Of a DNA stretch of 50,409 nt, positions 43,274 to 50,409 are shown piece by piece (the stretch's first letter is position 1; each line of letters begins with the position of its first letter). The stretch spans positions 1 through 50,409 of the forward strand of contig JBBQJT010000019.1 in the NCBI GenBank assembly GCA_038326165.1, in the 5' to 3' direction. This DNA is from JAEUUM01 sp038326165 (GTDB taxonomy: Bacteria; Bacteroidota; Bacteroidia; Chitinophagales; Saprospiraceae). The position numbers and the translations under genes were made by a program. The notes beneath the pieces were generated by a model. The model did no database searches. It was not told where the DNA came from and saw only the letters and a list, made by a program, of their open reading frames with translations.

Positions 43274-44785
43274 CTATGCTTCCACTTGATTTGCAATCAT
43301 GAAAAACGCTTCTTTTAAGGCTTCAATGATATCGCTTGCAGTAATCGTTTCCATTCCGTATTGTTGTGTGCACACATCAGAAGCCAAACCATGGACATAC
43401 ACGCCTAATTTTGCTGCTTCTTCAGCAGAATATCCGCTTGAAAGCAGTCCCGTAATAATACCTGTCAACACATCCCCACTACCTCCCTTGGCCAAAGCCG
43501 GATTTCCTGTAGAGTTAAAAAAGACGTTCCCATCGGGTAATATCACAGCCGTATGAGCTCCTTTTAGCAACAAAATTACTGAATATTTGGTGGCAAATGC
43601 TCTGCCGAGTTCTATCCTTTCAGCATCAGATTCCTCTTTTTGAGTCATTCTTTCAAACTCTATGGCATGAGGAGTCAAGATAGTATTGGGCTTCAGAGAA
43701 GCAAAAGAATCCTTGTCCGATGCCAGTAAGTTGATGGCATCTGCATCAATGACCAAACTACAAGTGGATTGTGTGATAATTTCCTTAACCATGATTCCGG
43801 TTTCATTTTCGGTACCAATGCCGGGTCCAATCCCTATCGCTTTGTAGTCGAATCGAGCTGGAACCAAGCTAAGATGCGCAGTATTGGGATCTTCAATGAA
43901 CATGGCTTCAGGAGCTTGCATTTGGATGATAAGATTTGCACAAATTGGTGCATACACGCTCGTTAGTCCTGCACCGCTTCGGATACAAGCTTTTGTTGCT
44001 AAAACAGCAGCTCCTACTTTGCCATAAGATCCGCCAACTATTAAAGCATGTCCAAAATCATGCTTGGATGAGAACTTAGCTCTCTTTTTATAAATATGGG
44101 CAATGTCAGCTTTGGTCGTAAAATGGTAATCTGAAGGCATTTCCTTGTCAATATCTTGCGGCCAACCTATTTCAAGCAATTCAAATCTGCCAACGAACTC
44201 AGATTGCTCTTTCATCATAAAATTGAGTTTTGGACGCTCAAAACTTAAGCTTACATCTGCTTTGAAGCAAAGTTGGTCATTACTTGAAGCTGCATTGGCA
44301 TACATTCCGGTAGGTATATCGATTGCCAAACGCAAACAATTTTGCTTGTTTAGGTAAGATACTACTGTATGAATACAATCTGATATAGGTCTATTCAGTC
44401 CATTTCCTAGAATGGCATCAATGATCATGTCATTTTCAGCAATGGACAACTGAATGGGTTCACCGTGCTTTAAATAGATCAAATTTCCTTTGAAGGCTTT
44501 TGAATTGATCATGAAATCACGCGACGGTTCCCCGTCATAATCCAATACATAAGTTTCCACCAAATAACCCACATCTGTCAATAAGCGAGCAATGGCAAGT
44601 CCATCACCTCCATTATTTCCCTTTCCGCAGAATATCAATGTTTTTGCTGGCTTTTTTAGCTTGTTTTTGATGTAACTTACACATGCTTTTGCTGCCTCTT
44701 CCATCAATTCAATCGACTCGATTCCCAGGATTTTTATGGCATTATCATCACATGTTTTGACTTGTGTAGGTGTAAGAATTTTCAT
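43274..44785 (-). CDS. nnr: Bifunctional NAD(P)H-hydrate repair enzyme (epimerase/dehydratase)
   Basis: 503 residues with two fused domains. The N-terminal YjeF_N domain (about 1-215), with CGKGNNGGDGLAIARLL near 53 and an active-site Asp in MIIDAILGNGL, epimerises damaged NAD(P)HX. The C-terminal ribokinase-like domain (about 225-500), with GPGIGTENETG, LTPHAIEFERM and the catalytic GGSGDVLTGIITGLL, dehydrates it using ADP or ATP, restoring NAD(P)H. Its ATG overlaps the last codon and stop of the upstream P-type ATPase gene by four bases, so the two are co-translated. Firm assignment; the pairing with an ion pump is odd. Confidence 0.95.
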   Translation of the reverse strand: MKILTPTQVKTCDDNAIKILGIESIELMEEAAKACVSYIKNKLKKPAKTLIFCGKGNNGGDGLAIARLLTDVGYLVETYVLDYDGEPSRDFMINSKAFKGNLIYLKHGEPIQLSIAENDMIIDAILGNGLNRPISDCIHTVVSYLNKQNCLRLAIDIPTGMYANAASSNDQLCFKADVSLSFERPKLNFMMKEQSEFVGRFELLEIGWPQDIDKEMPSDYHFTTKADIAHIYKKRAKFSSKHDFGHALIVGGSYGKVGAAVLATKACIRSGAGLTSVYAPICANLIIQMQAPEAMFIEDPNTAHLSLVPARFDYKAIGIGPGIGTENETGIMVKEIITQSTCSLVIDADAINLLASDKDSFASLKPNTILTPHAIEFERMTQKEESDAERIELGRAFATKYSVILLLKGAHTAVILPDGNVFFNSTGNPALAKGGSGDVLTGIITGLLSSGYSAEEAAKLGVYVHGLASDVCTQQYGMETITASDIIEALKEAFFMIANQVEA

Positions 44786-47325
44786 GAAATAAGTATTTTA
44801 TCCATCATTGGCTTTGTTGAATCAGATTGTAATCTCGTTCTCCATTTTACGATTTCATACCAAATTACTGAGATAAATCCAGCTCCAACAGCAACAATCA
44901 AACTTTTAAAATCAAGCGCTTCAAATTCAAAAAAGGCTGCAAGAGGTTTAATATAAATCAGCAATGCAGTGAGCAAGACAGTAACGCCAAGCATAATTGG
45001 TACCAAATTGTTTTGATACCTTAAAGTGGTCCAAATGGAATAATAGAAAGAGCGATTGACCAATGTCAGAAAAATATTTGCGCTAACAAGTACGGTAAAA
45101 ATCATGGTTCGCGTTATCCCTTCCGAAAATTGCTCACCAACTGAATATTGATAAATCAACAGGGAGAATAATGTAATCATCAAACCTTGGATAATACTTG
45201 TAGCCAATTCACGCCAATTAAAAAACGTGTCACTCATAAGTCTTGGCTTTTGAATCATCGCATTGCGTTCCATGGGTTCATTCTCGTATATAATTGAACA
45301 AGTAGGTCCCATGATCAATTCCAGAAATATGATATGAACAGGTGAAAGAATATTGGGGTAAATCCATCCCAAAACCAACGGCAGAAATACTGTTAAAATA
45401 ATAGGTATGTGAATCGAAATGATATATTGAATTGCCTTTTTGAGATTCGTATAGATCTTGCGACCCATAGCAACTGCGTAAACCATTTTGGATAAATCAT
45501 CTTCAGCCAGAATGAGAGAGGCAGACTGTTTTGCAATTTCAGTGCCTTTGATGCCCATGGCTATACCAATATGTGATGCTTTGAGTGCAGGCCCATCATT
45601 TACACCATCTCCAGTCATGGCAACTATTTCACCTTTGGCCTTCAGTGCATTGATGATCTTGAGCTTCGCCTCTGGAAACATTCTTGAAAAAATGAAATAG
45701 TTATTCACCTTTTCAATCAATTCGCTTTCCGGCATTTTCATCAGCTGTTCTCCGGAAATGCTTTTCTCATATCCCAAAAAGCCTATTTGCTTTGCAATTG
45801 CAGCTGTGGTTTCCAGATTGTCACCGGTAACAATTCTCACCTTTATACCTGCCTGATAAAAATCCTGCAGAACAGTGTTGATGTTCTTTTTAGGTGGATC
45901 ATAAAATGAAACCAAGCCCAGGAACTCAAAGGAATATGCATGTTGCGTATCAAGAAATTTAGAACCAGCCAATTGTGCCTTGCCTACACCCAAGACCCTG
46001 TAACCTTCCAACGCAAGCGATTTGATGGCATCCAAAATTCTGTTCTTCTCGGCTTCCGTCAGTTTAGCAGTATTGATCAATGCTTCAGGTGCGCCTTTGG
46101 CAGCAATGATTCTATCTCCAAGCGCATTTTCATGAATGTGGGTCATCATAGGTGGAACGCCACCTAGTGGATATTCATGAATCAGTTGATATTCGCTCCT
46201 TAAATCCTTTGTTATGATTGCAGTGTACTTGTCATGCAGCGCTATTTCCATTGGATCGAATGGGATGGGTTCACTTGCCCACATGGATATTTTAATCAAC
46301 TCCAATCCTGACTCATCTAGGGGTTCAGCGGATTCGACAATTTGACCAGTTTTGTGGATATAGATCTTGGCGAGCGTCATTTTGTTTTCGGTTAGTGTCC
46401 CGGTTTTGTCGGTACAAATAACCGTGGCACTTCCAAGAGTCTCTACCGTCTTCATTTGCTTAACTACAATACCCATTTTCATGAGCCTCCAAGCGCCAAG
46501 CGCCATAAATGTTGTAAATGCGACAGGTATTTCCTCCGGCAGGATGCTCATTGCCAGAGTCAGGGCTTTCAGCAAACTACCCATCAAATTCTGCGTCAGA
46601 ACGTAGTTGATTCCCCACACATTCAAAAAAATAATTGCCCCAACAACTACCATCCGCAGCACAAAACTCCTGATCTGAATTTCTAAAGGCGTTTTTTCTT
46701 CTTGAATATTTTCCAGGCTCTTGCCTATCTTTCCCAGCTTTGTGTCATTGCCAATAGCTGTAACAGTTGCTATTGCCAGTCCACTCGTCACATTTGTCCC
46801 GCTGTAAACGAAGTTATCCTCCTTGTTTTGGTCCTTTTCAACTGTGAATGATTCGCCTGTCAGGATAGATTCATTGACCGAAAAATCATTGGATTGCACG
46901 ATGATTCCATCTGCGGATATTAAAGTTCCTTCTTCAACAATCATAGAATCTCCCACTACCAACTCTTCACTTTTGAGTTCAAGTGTCACACCATTTCTCA
47001 AAACCTTACAATTGGGCTCCGTATAAGTTTTTAGTTTTTCAAGTGCATTTCTGCTGCGTGAATCTTGATACAATGAAATAGTGGCCACAAGCACAATAGC
47101 CGATGCCATAAAAATGCCATCTCCTATATTGCCCGTGATGAAATAAACCGATGAAGTAAGAAACAATAACAGAATCATTGGCTCCTTTGCCAGACTTTTT
47201 AAAGCCTCAAAAAAAGGGTTCACCTTCTTATAATTGATCAGATTCAAGCCATATTGCGCCCGGGATACAGCAACTTGCTGATCATTCAATCCTGTAATTT
47301 TCAAGTTTTTTTCTACAAGAGACAT
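44782..47325 (-). CDS. Cation-translocating P-type ATPase (P2-like)
   Basis: 847 residues. An N-terminal cation-ATPase domain precedes the first membrane pair (about 45-95), an actuator domain with LTGES, a second membrane pair containing the ion-site motif ILPEEIPVAF, phosphorylation motif ICTDKTGTLTENKM with the phosphorylated Asp near residue 305, the nucleotide-binding domain with AAKGAPEALI, the hinge AMTGDGVNDGPALKASHIGI, and six C-terminal membrane segments. The PEEIP motif and layout point to the calcium/sodium-type (P2) group rather than heavy-metal pumps; no N-terminal metal-binding Cys motifs occur. The ion is not determined (calcium or manganese are possible). Followed by an overlapping nnr gene. 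Confidence 0.9.
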   Translation of the reverse strand: MSLVEKNLKITGLNDQQVAVSRAQYGLNLINYKKVNPFFEALKSLAKEPMILLLFLTSSVYFITGNIGDGIFMASAIVLVATISLYQDSRSRNALEKLKTYTEPNCKVLRNGVTLELKSEELVVGDSMIVEEGTLISADGIIVQSNDFSVNESILTGESFTVEKDQNKEDNFVYSGTNVTSGLAIATVTAIGNDTKLGKIGKSLENIQEEKTPLEIQIRSFVLRMVVVGAIIFLNVWGINYVLTQNLMGSLLKALTLAMSILPEEIPVAFTTFMALGAWRLMKMGIVVKQMKTVETLGSATVICTDKTGTLTENKMTLAKIYIHKTGQIVESAEPLDESGLELIKISMWASEPIPFDPMEIALHDKYTAIITKDLRSEYQLIHEYPLGGVPPMMTHIHENALGDRIIAAKGAPEALINTAKLTEAEKNRILDAIKSLALEGYRVLGVGKAQLAGSKFLDTQHAYSFEFLGLVSFYDPPKKNINTVLQDFYQAGIKVRIVTGDNLETTAAIAKQIGFLGYEKSISGEQLMKMPESELIEKVNNYFIFSRMFPEAKLKIINALKAKGEIVAMTGDGVNDGPALKASHIGIAMGIKGTEIAKQSASLILAEDDLSKMVYAVAMGRKIYTNLKKAIQYIISIHIPIILTVFLPLVLGWIYPNILSPVHIIFLELIMGPTCSIIYENEPMERNAMIQKPRLMSDTFFNWRELATSIIQGLMITLFSLLIYQYSVGEQFSEGITRTMIFTVLVSANIFLTLVNRSFYYSIWTTLRYQNNLVPIMLGVTVLLTALLIYIKPLAAFFEFEALDFKSLIVAVGAGFISVIWYEIVKWRTRLQSDSTKPMMDKILIS

Positions 47326-47427
47326 TTCAATATGCTTAATTGCTTCGATCAGCAGGTAATTTAAAAATAGCTATAGCGGGAGAACCTTTGGCTCCTTCAA
47401 ATATAACAAATTCCTGTCAAAAATGCA

Positions 47428-47868
47428 CTAATGTTGAATTGTCCAAAGCCAGGCGTCCCCTATTTCATGATCATGGACCATGCTGTGAAATTGAAATCCA
47501 TTTTTCGCAAGAATTTTGGAAGAAATATTGCTCTCGGGAACTGTTTTGGCAGTAATCAACAGATGCCGATTGGTTTTTTTAGCAATAGCTACCAGTGCTT
47601 GACATGAAAAACTGGAAACACCAAGCCCTTCCATTCCCTTAAAGGTGTAATATGCAATCTCTATTTGATCATCCTTAGGCGGTCCGGTAAATCCACCAGA
47701 TCCCACGACTTCTTCGTCTTTCATGACAAAATATCCAATCCAAGGTTCATGAAATCCAATTATCTGATAGTAATCTTTATAAATGCGGAGCAACTCCTGA
47801 CAGTCATCCGTCGAAAACAAGGGATTGGTCGGATCTTCATTCAAGCGTATTGGCAACAGTTTCATCAT
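47428..47868 (-). CDS. GNAT family N-acetyltransferase
   Basis: 146 residues of the GNAT fold: the strands YFVMKDEEVVGSGGFTG, IEIAYYTF, then the acetyl-CoA loop in LGVSSFSCQALVAIAKKTN (variant of the usual Q/RxxGxG/A, here without the Arg/Gln signature), and a late SSKILAKNGFQFHSMVHD that matches the RimJ/RimL-type region in which a neighbour strand precedes the C-terminus. It probably acetylates a small molecule or a protein N-terminus; the substrate is unknown. It ends about 100 bases from the ATPase start and follows the methyltransferase gene by 29 bases on the same strand. Confidence 0.82.
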   Translation of the reverse strand: MMKLLPIRLNEDPTNPLFSTDDCQELLRIYKDYYQIIGFHEPWIGYFVMKDEEVVGSGGFTGPPKDDQIEIAYYTFKGMEGLGVSSFSCQALVAIAKKTNRHLLITAKTVPESNISSKILAKNGFQFHSMVHDHEIGDAWLWTIQH

Positions 47869-47897
47869 GGTGCGATTCTAACTACTTGTTCACTTTA

Positions 47898-48701
47898 TTA
47901 ACGTCTCTTGGTCGCAACCAGCGCAAAAACCATAGGAATTTTAGTGCCAAGATGTTTGATAGTGAATTTACCAGATTCAAGTTCTACCATTTGATTGAGA
48001 CAATTGTAGGGAGAATAGTCAAATTCATCGAATGAATTGAGTTCCAAGCCTTGATGGAGCAAGCTGTTCAATATCTCACTTATGGAGTGATTCCATCCAA
48101 CAGTTTTTAGAACAATATCAGCTGATTTATCAGCATACGTTCCTTGTTCCTCCTCCACGATTGGACCATCGTTGAAATAATTATAAGCTACTTCTTTAAA
48201 ATCATTGTCGAACATCCAAACCACCGGATGAAAATCAACAAATATAAATTTGCCACCTGGCTTCAAATATCGGGACACAATATTAGCCCATTTGTCAAGG
48301 TCCGGCAGCCATCCTATTGTTCCATAACTTGTAAATACGATATCAAATTGCTGATCCAGATGATTCGGTAACTCGTAAATATCAGAGCAAATAAAATTAG
48401 CTTGGGTATTGATCTGTTTGGAAATGGCTTTCGCTTGCTCAATGGCTATATCGGACAAGTCAACTCCAGTTGCCCTCGCTCCCATACGTGCCAATGAAAG
48501 CGTATCCTGGCCGAAGTGACACTGCAAATGAAGAATAGTTTTATCTTGGATATCAGCGAGCAAATCCATTTCAATCCCCTTCAAAGAAGTCTCCCCATTT
48601 AGAAACGCTTCTTGATTGTAGAAATCGGATTTTACATGCAAGGTGGTTTTGGCATTCCAAGCTGCTTTGTTGACCTGCAAATAATCTGTTGCTTCATTCA
48701 T
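47898..48701 (-). CDS. Class I SAM-dependent methyltransferase
   Basis: 267 residues. A short N-terminal helix region (YLQVNKAAWNAKTTLHVKSD) is followed by a Rossmann-like methyltransferase domain: motif I in LHLQCHFGQDTLSLARMG with ATGVDLSDIAI, motif II near FICSDIYELP, motif III in FDIVFTSYGTIGWLPDLDKW and the post-motif YLKPGGKFIFVDFHP. This resembles the broad methyltransferase type 11/25 group; the substrate cannot be predicted. A TACTTTTG element lies 20 bases upstream, and the gene diverges from nfu. Confidence 0.87.
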   Translation of the reverse strand: MNEATDYLQVNKAAWNAKTTLHVKSDFYNQEAFLNGETSLKGIEMDLLADIQDKTILHLQCHFGQDTLSLARMGARATGVDLSDIAIEQAKAISKQINTQANFICSDIYELPNHLDQQFDIVFTSYGTIGWLPDLDKWANIVSRYLKPGGKFIFVDFHPVVWMFDNDFKEVAYNYFNDGPIVEEEQGTYADKSADIVLKTVGWNHSISEILNSLLHQGLELNSFDEFDYSPYNCLNQMVELESGKFTIKHLGTKIPMVFALVATKRR

Positions 48702-48721
48702 GCGAAAAACAATTTTATGAT

Positions 48722-48729
48722 CAAAAGTA
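48722..48729 (-). promoter_or_regulatory. -7 element (TACTTTTG) for the methyltransferase gene
   Basis: The minus-strand TACTTTTG matches TAnnTTTG, with a TTG 21 bases upstream (48751-48753), near the consensus spacing. Confidence 0.5.
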
Positions 48730-48894
48730 GAGAATTATTTTCACACACATCAATAAAAAAGTGCAGTTTCATGAAGGAAACGGGGCTAAATCTCTTTTAA
48801 AAGTTGAAAAAGATCTCTTTTTCATGAAAAGTGTTTCTTTACATTTTTATGGATCAATACGATTATTTATGCGTATTTATGAACAAAATGGCTG

Positions 48895-48902
48895 TACTTT
48901 TG
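48895..48902 (+). promoter_or_regulatory. -7 element (TACTTTTG) for nfu
   Basis: TACTTTTG matches TAnnTTTG, 25 bases before the ATG. No TTG at the ideal spacing. The gap between the two divergent genes (226 bases) otherwise holds only AT-rich DNA. Confidence 0.5.
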
Positions 48903-48927
48903 TAGAATCATTCCAAATAAGATTAAA

Positions 48928-49536
48928 ATGGATCAAATAGTCAAGTCGCCTGTCATGTTATATACTGAGCAAACTCCCAATCCGGAGTCACTCAAATTTG
49001 TGTTGAATAAAATGTTGTTCCGTGGCACCGCTGACCTGAGCGACCGTGAACTCGCTACAGAATGGAGTCCGATGGCCATGTCATTGTACGAGTTGCCTTA
49101 CGTAAAAGCAGTTTATATTTCCAATAATTTTATCACCATTACCAAGGAGTTTAACTACGCTTGGGAGGATATCATGCTCAAGGCAAAGGAACATATCAAA
49201 AAATATGTTGAGGATGAAGGCGTGGTAATCAAGGATGGATTTACAGAAGCCCAAGAAAAGTTAGCTGCTGAAAAAACAGCTGAAGCATACACAGGCGATG
49301 AAGCAGATTTGGTTGTAAAAATCAAAGGCTTGATTGACACTTATGTAAAACCAGCTGTTGAGATGGATGGTGGCAACATAGAGTTCAAAAGATACGATGC
49401 CGGAAAAGTATATGTGATCATGCAAGGATCATGTAGTGGCTGCCCAAGCAGCACAGTAACCTTGAAAAGTGGCATTGAAGGTATGCTGAAAAGAATGTGC
49501 CCAGAAGTAACCGAGGTTATTCAGGAAATGGGCTAA
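48928..49536 (+). CDS. nfuA: Nfu-type iron-sulfur scaffold protein
   Basis: 202 residues with two domains. The N-terminal Nfu_N domain (about 8-100) begins with the typical YTEQTPNPESLKFVLNK. The C-terminal NifU domain (about 125-200) has VDTYVKPAVEMDGGNIEF-like sequence and the cluster-binding Cys169-x-x-Cys172 (GSCSGCPSS). Nfu proteins accept [4Fe-4S] clusters and pass them to target enzymes. The symbol follows common use; it differs from E. coli NfuA, whose N-terminal domain is a degenerate A-type carrier. Single gene; the same frame stays open for 67 codons after its stop (see findings). Confidence 0.93.
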   Translation: MDQIVKSPVMLYTEQTPNPESLKFVLNKMLFRGTADLSDRELATEWSPMAMSLYELPYVKAVYISNNFITITKEFNYAWEDIMLKAKEHIKKYVEDEGVVIKDGFTEAQEKLAAEKTAEAYTGDEADLVVKIKGLIDTYVKPAVEMDGGNIEFKRYDAGKVYVIMQGSCSGCPSSTVTLKSGIEGMLKRMCPEVTEVIQEMG

Positions 49537-49769
49537 GAATGTTCATCGGATTCGCTCACACAATATGGTATCTGTATCACTGCTACATCAAGTGAAGCAC
49601 TTAATTCGGTCAAATCGTCTATTCCTTATTTGAGTATTCTGAACTTGAATCCCTTTATGATTTCTGCCGATAGCATGACTTTTGTGTTCGACACAGGAGC
49701 AATACCCGTTGGTAATATTAACAAATATGCTTATTTTTAAAATTGTAATATAATTTGAAATAAATTATA

Positions 49770-49777
49770 TAAATTTG
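49770..49777 (+). promoter_or_regulatory. -7 element (TAAATTTG) for the last gene
   Basis: TAAATTTG matches TAnnTTTG and lies 35 bases before the ATG at 49813. Confidence 0.4.
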
Positions 49778-49812
49778 GACATTAGGTTCTATCAAGACAC
49801 AAAAAGTTAAAG

Positions 49813-50409
49813 ATGAAACTGCACAACAGATATGCGTCCGCTCTTATTCTTGTACTCAGTTTGCTGGCAGGCCAATGTCAAGGTCAGCAAAAAACCAAGC
49901 CCAAGTCTGTCACTGGTAAAACAAAAACTACAGCCATAAAAAAGGAGGTGGTTAAAAAAGAGCCGTCAATAATCACATATTCAGATAATTCAATTTCTGA
50001 TTCGATCCGCCCAATTTTATTTCATATCAATGATACTACTGGGGAAGTAACGGGATGTCCATATATTAGAAAATTGGATAAGGCACCAATTATGAGCCAG
50101 AAAGCCGATCCTGAGGACAAGCTGTTAGCAAAGATTAAATCTCAAACACAACCAAGGCAAATGGCCGAATCTGGGCAAAATGAAATTGTCACTGGAGGTA
50201 TTTACAATAAGTTAAAGACAAGGTTAGTATGTTATTCCAGTTTTCATGGAGGTGCCTTATACGAAATAAGATTTTATGACGAAAAAGGTAATTTACTGAA
50301 TAGGCATAAAATTGGTGGGAAATATAACGTATCAGAAACTGTAGCATTCAATGCGGCTGAAACTTTTGTAACGGCCATTCTTACCAATGGTGATTTCTGG
50401 ATTTTTGAT
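49813..50409 (+). CDS. Exported protein of unknown function (3' partial)
   Basis: An ATG at 49813 opens a frame with no stop up to the right edge (199 codons), so the end is missing. It begins MKLHNRYASALILVLSLLAG, a signal peptide; QC follows, but the -1 position is Gln, so a lipoprotein signal is doubtful. A Lys/Thr-rich linker (about 30-50) leads to a domain with alternating strands, including GEVTGCPYIRKLDKAP, VCYSSFHGGALYEIRFYDEK and a Phe/Trp-containing end. No family recognised. Presumably periplasmic or outer-surface. Confidence 0.7.
   Translation, partial: MKLHNRYASALILVLSLLAGQCQGQQKTKPKSVTGKTKTTAIKKEVVKKEPSIITYSDNSISDSIRPILFHINDTTGEVTGCPYIRKLDKAPIMSQKADPEDKLLAKIKSQTQPRQMAESGQNEIVTGGIYNKLKTRLVCYSSFHGGALYEIRFYDEKGNLLNRHKIGGKYNVSETVAFNAAETFVTAILTNGDFWIFD

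Noticed and set aside
48768..48845. Repeated ATCTCTTTT and TTTCATGAA-like words upstream of nfu
   Set aside because: Short, imperfect and in AT-rich DNA; no regular spacing to support a regulatory array.

Overview
The window looks like chromosomal DNA of a Bacteroidota bacterium, probably from the Saprospiria. The evidence is: three proteins ending in type IX secretion (T9SS) C-terminal domains; the TAnnTTTG promoter element, typical of the phylum, in front of at least a dozen genes; almost no Shine-Dalgarno sequences; Bacteroidota-type families (DUF4292, DUF4397, a second-type LpxD, GYDIA-type GHMP kinase); and a mevalonate-type isoprenoid cluster. The family-level placement is inference. 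DNA is moderately AT-rich and densely coding. I see no tRNA, rRNA, CRISPR array, insertion sequence or prophage.

Layout. 1-3667: end of a very large T9SS surface protein, cut by the left edge. 3789-5714: a PLP-dependent aminotransferase with pdxH. 5728-11098, minus strand: tex, a bacilliredoxin, then (read from the right) an LpxD-like acyltransferase abutting a GT39 glycosyltransferase. 11392-14445: a secreted protein of four near-identical 228-residue DUF4397 repeats, ended by a strong terminator. 14683-19309, minus strand: acpP, fabF, rnc and a GH20 hexosaminidase, with an intrinsic-terminator-like hairpin between acpP and fabF; pyk diverges from acpP. 21213-27198: an envelope-oriented operon (sugar nucleotidyltransferase, TPR protein, DUF4292 lipoprotein, EnvC-like protein with a degenerate LytM domain, hflX).

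27199-28500 is the one clearly accessory stretch. It holds a decayed gene for a secreted protein, a lipoprotein gene broken at a run of nine T, and a six-cysteine secreted peptide with no ATG. 28574-33353: M29 aminopeptidase, cyanophycinase, a redoxin paired with a haem/copper T9SS protein, and an SRPBCC protein. 33484-37530, minus strand: ahcY, then hutH overlapping a PagL-like lipid A deacylase. 37637-41709: type 2 IPP isomerase, class II HMG-CoA reductase, GYDIA-type GHMP kinase and a ferredoxin-NADP reductase-like flavoprotein, plausibly one isoprenoid operon. 41719-48701, minus strand: secreted alpha/beta hydrolase, His-rich eRF1-like protein, nnr overlapping a P-type ATPase, GNAT acetyltransferase, methyltransferase. 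48928-end: an Nfu iron-sulfur scaffold and a secreted protein cut by the right edge.

Most of the window is housekeeping (lipid, isoprenoid, cofactor and envelope functions). The best candidates for something undescribed are the small secreted-protein locus at 27.2-28.5 kb, the redoxin/haem/copper pair, and the tight hutH-pagL coupling.
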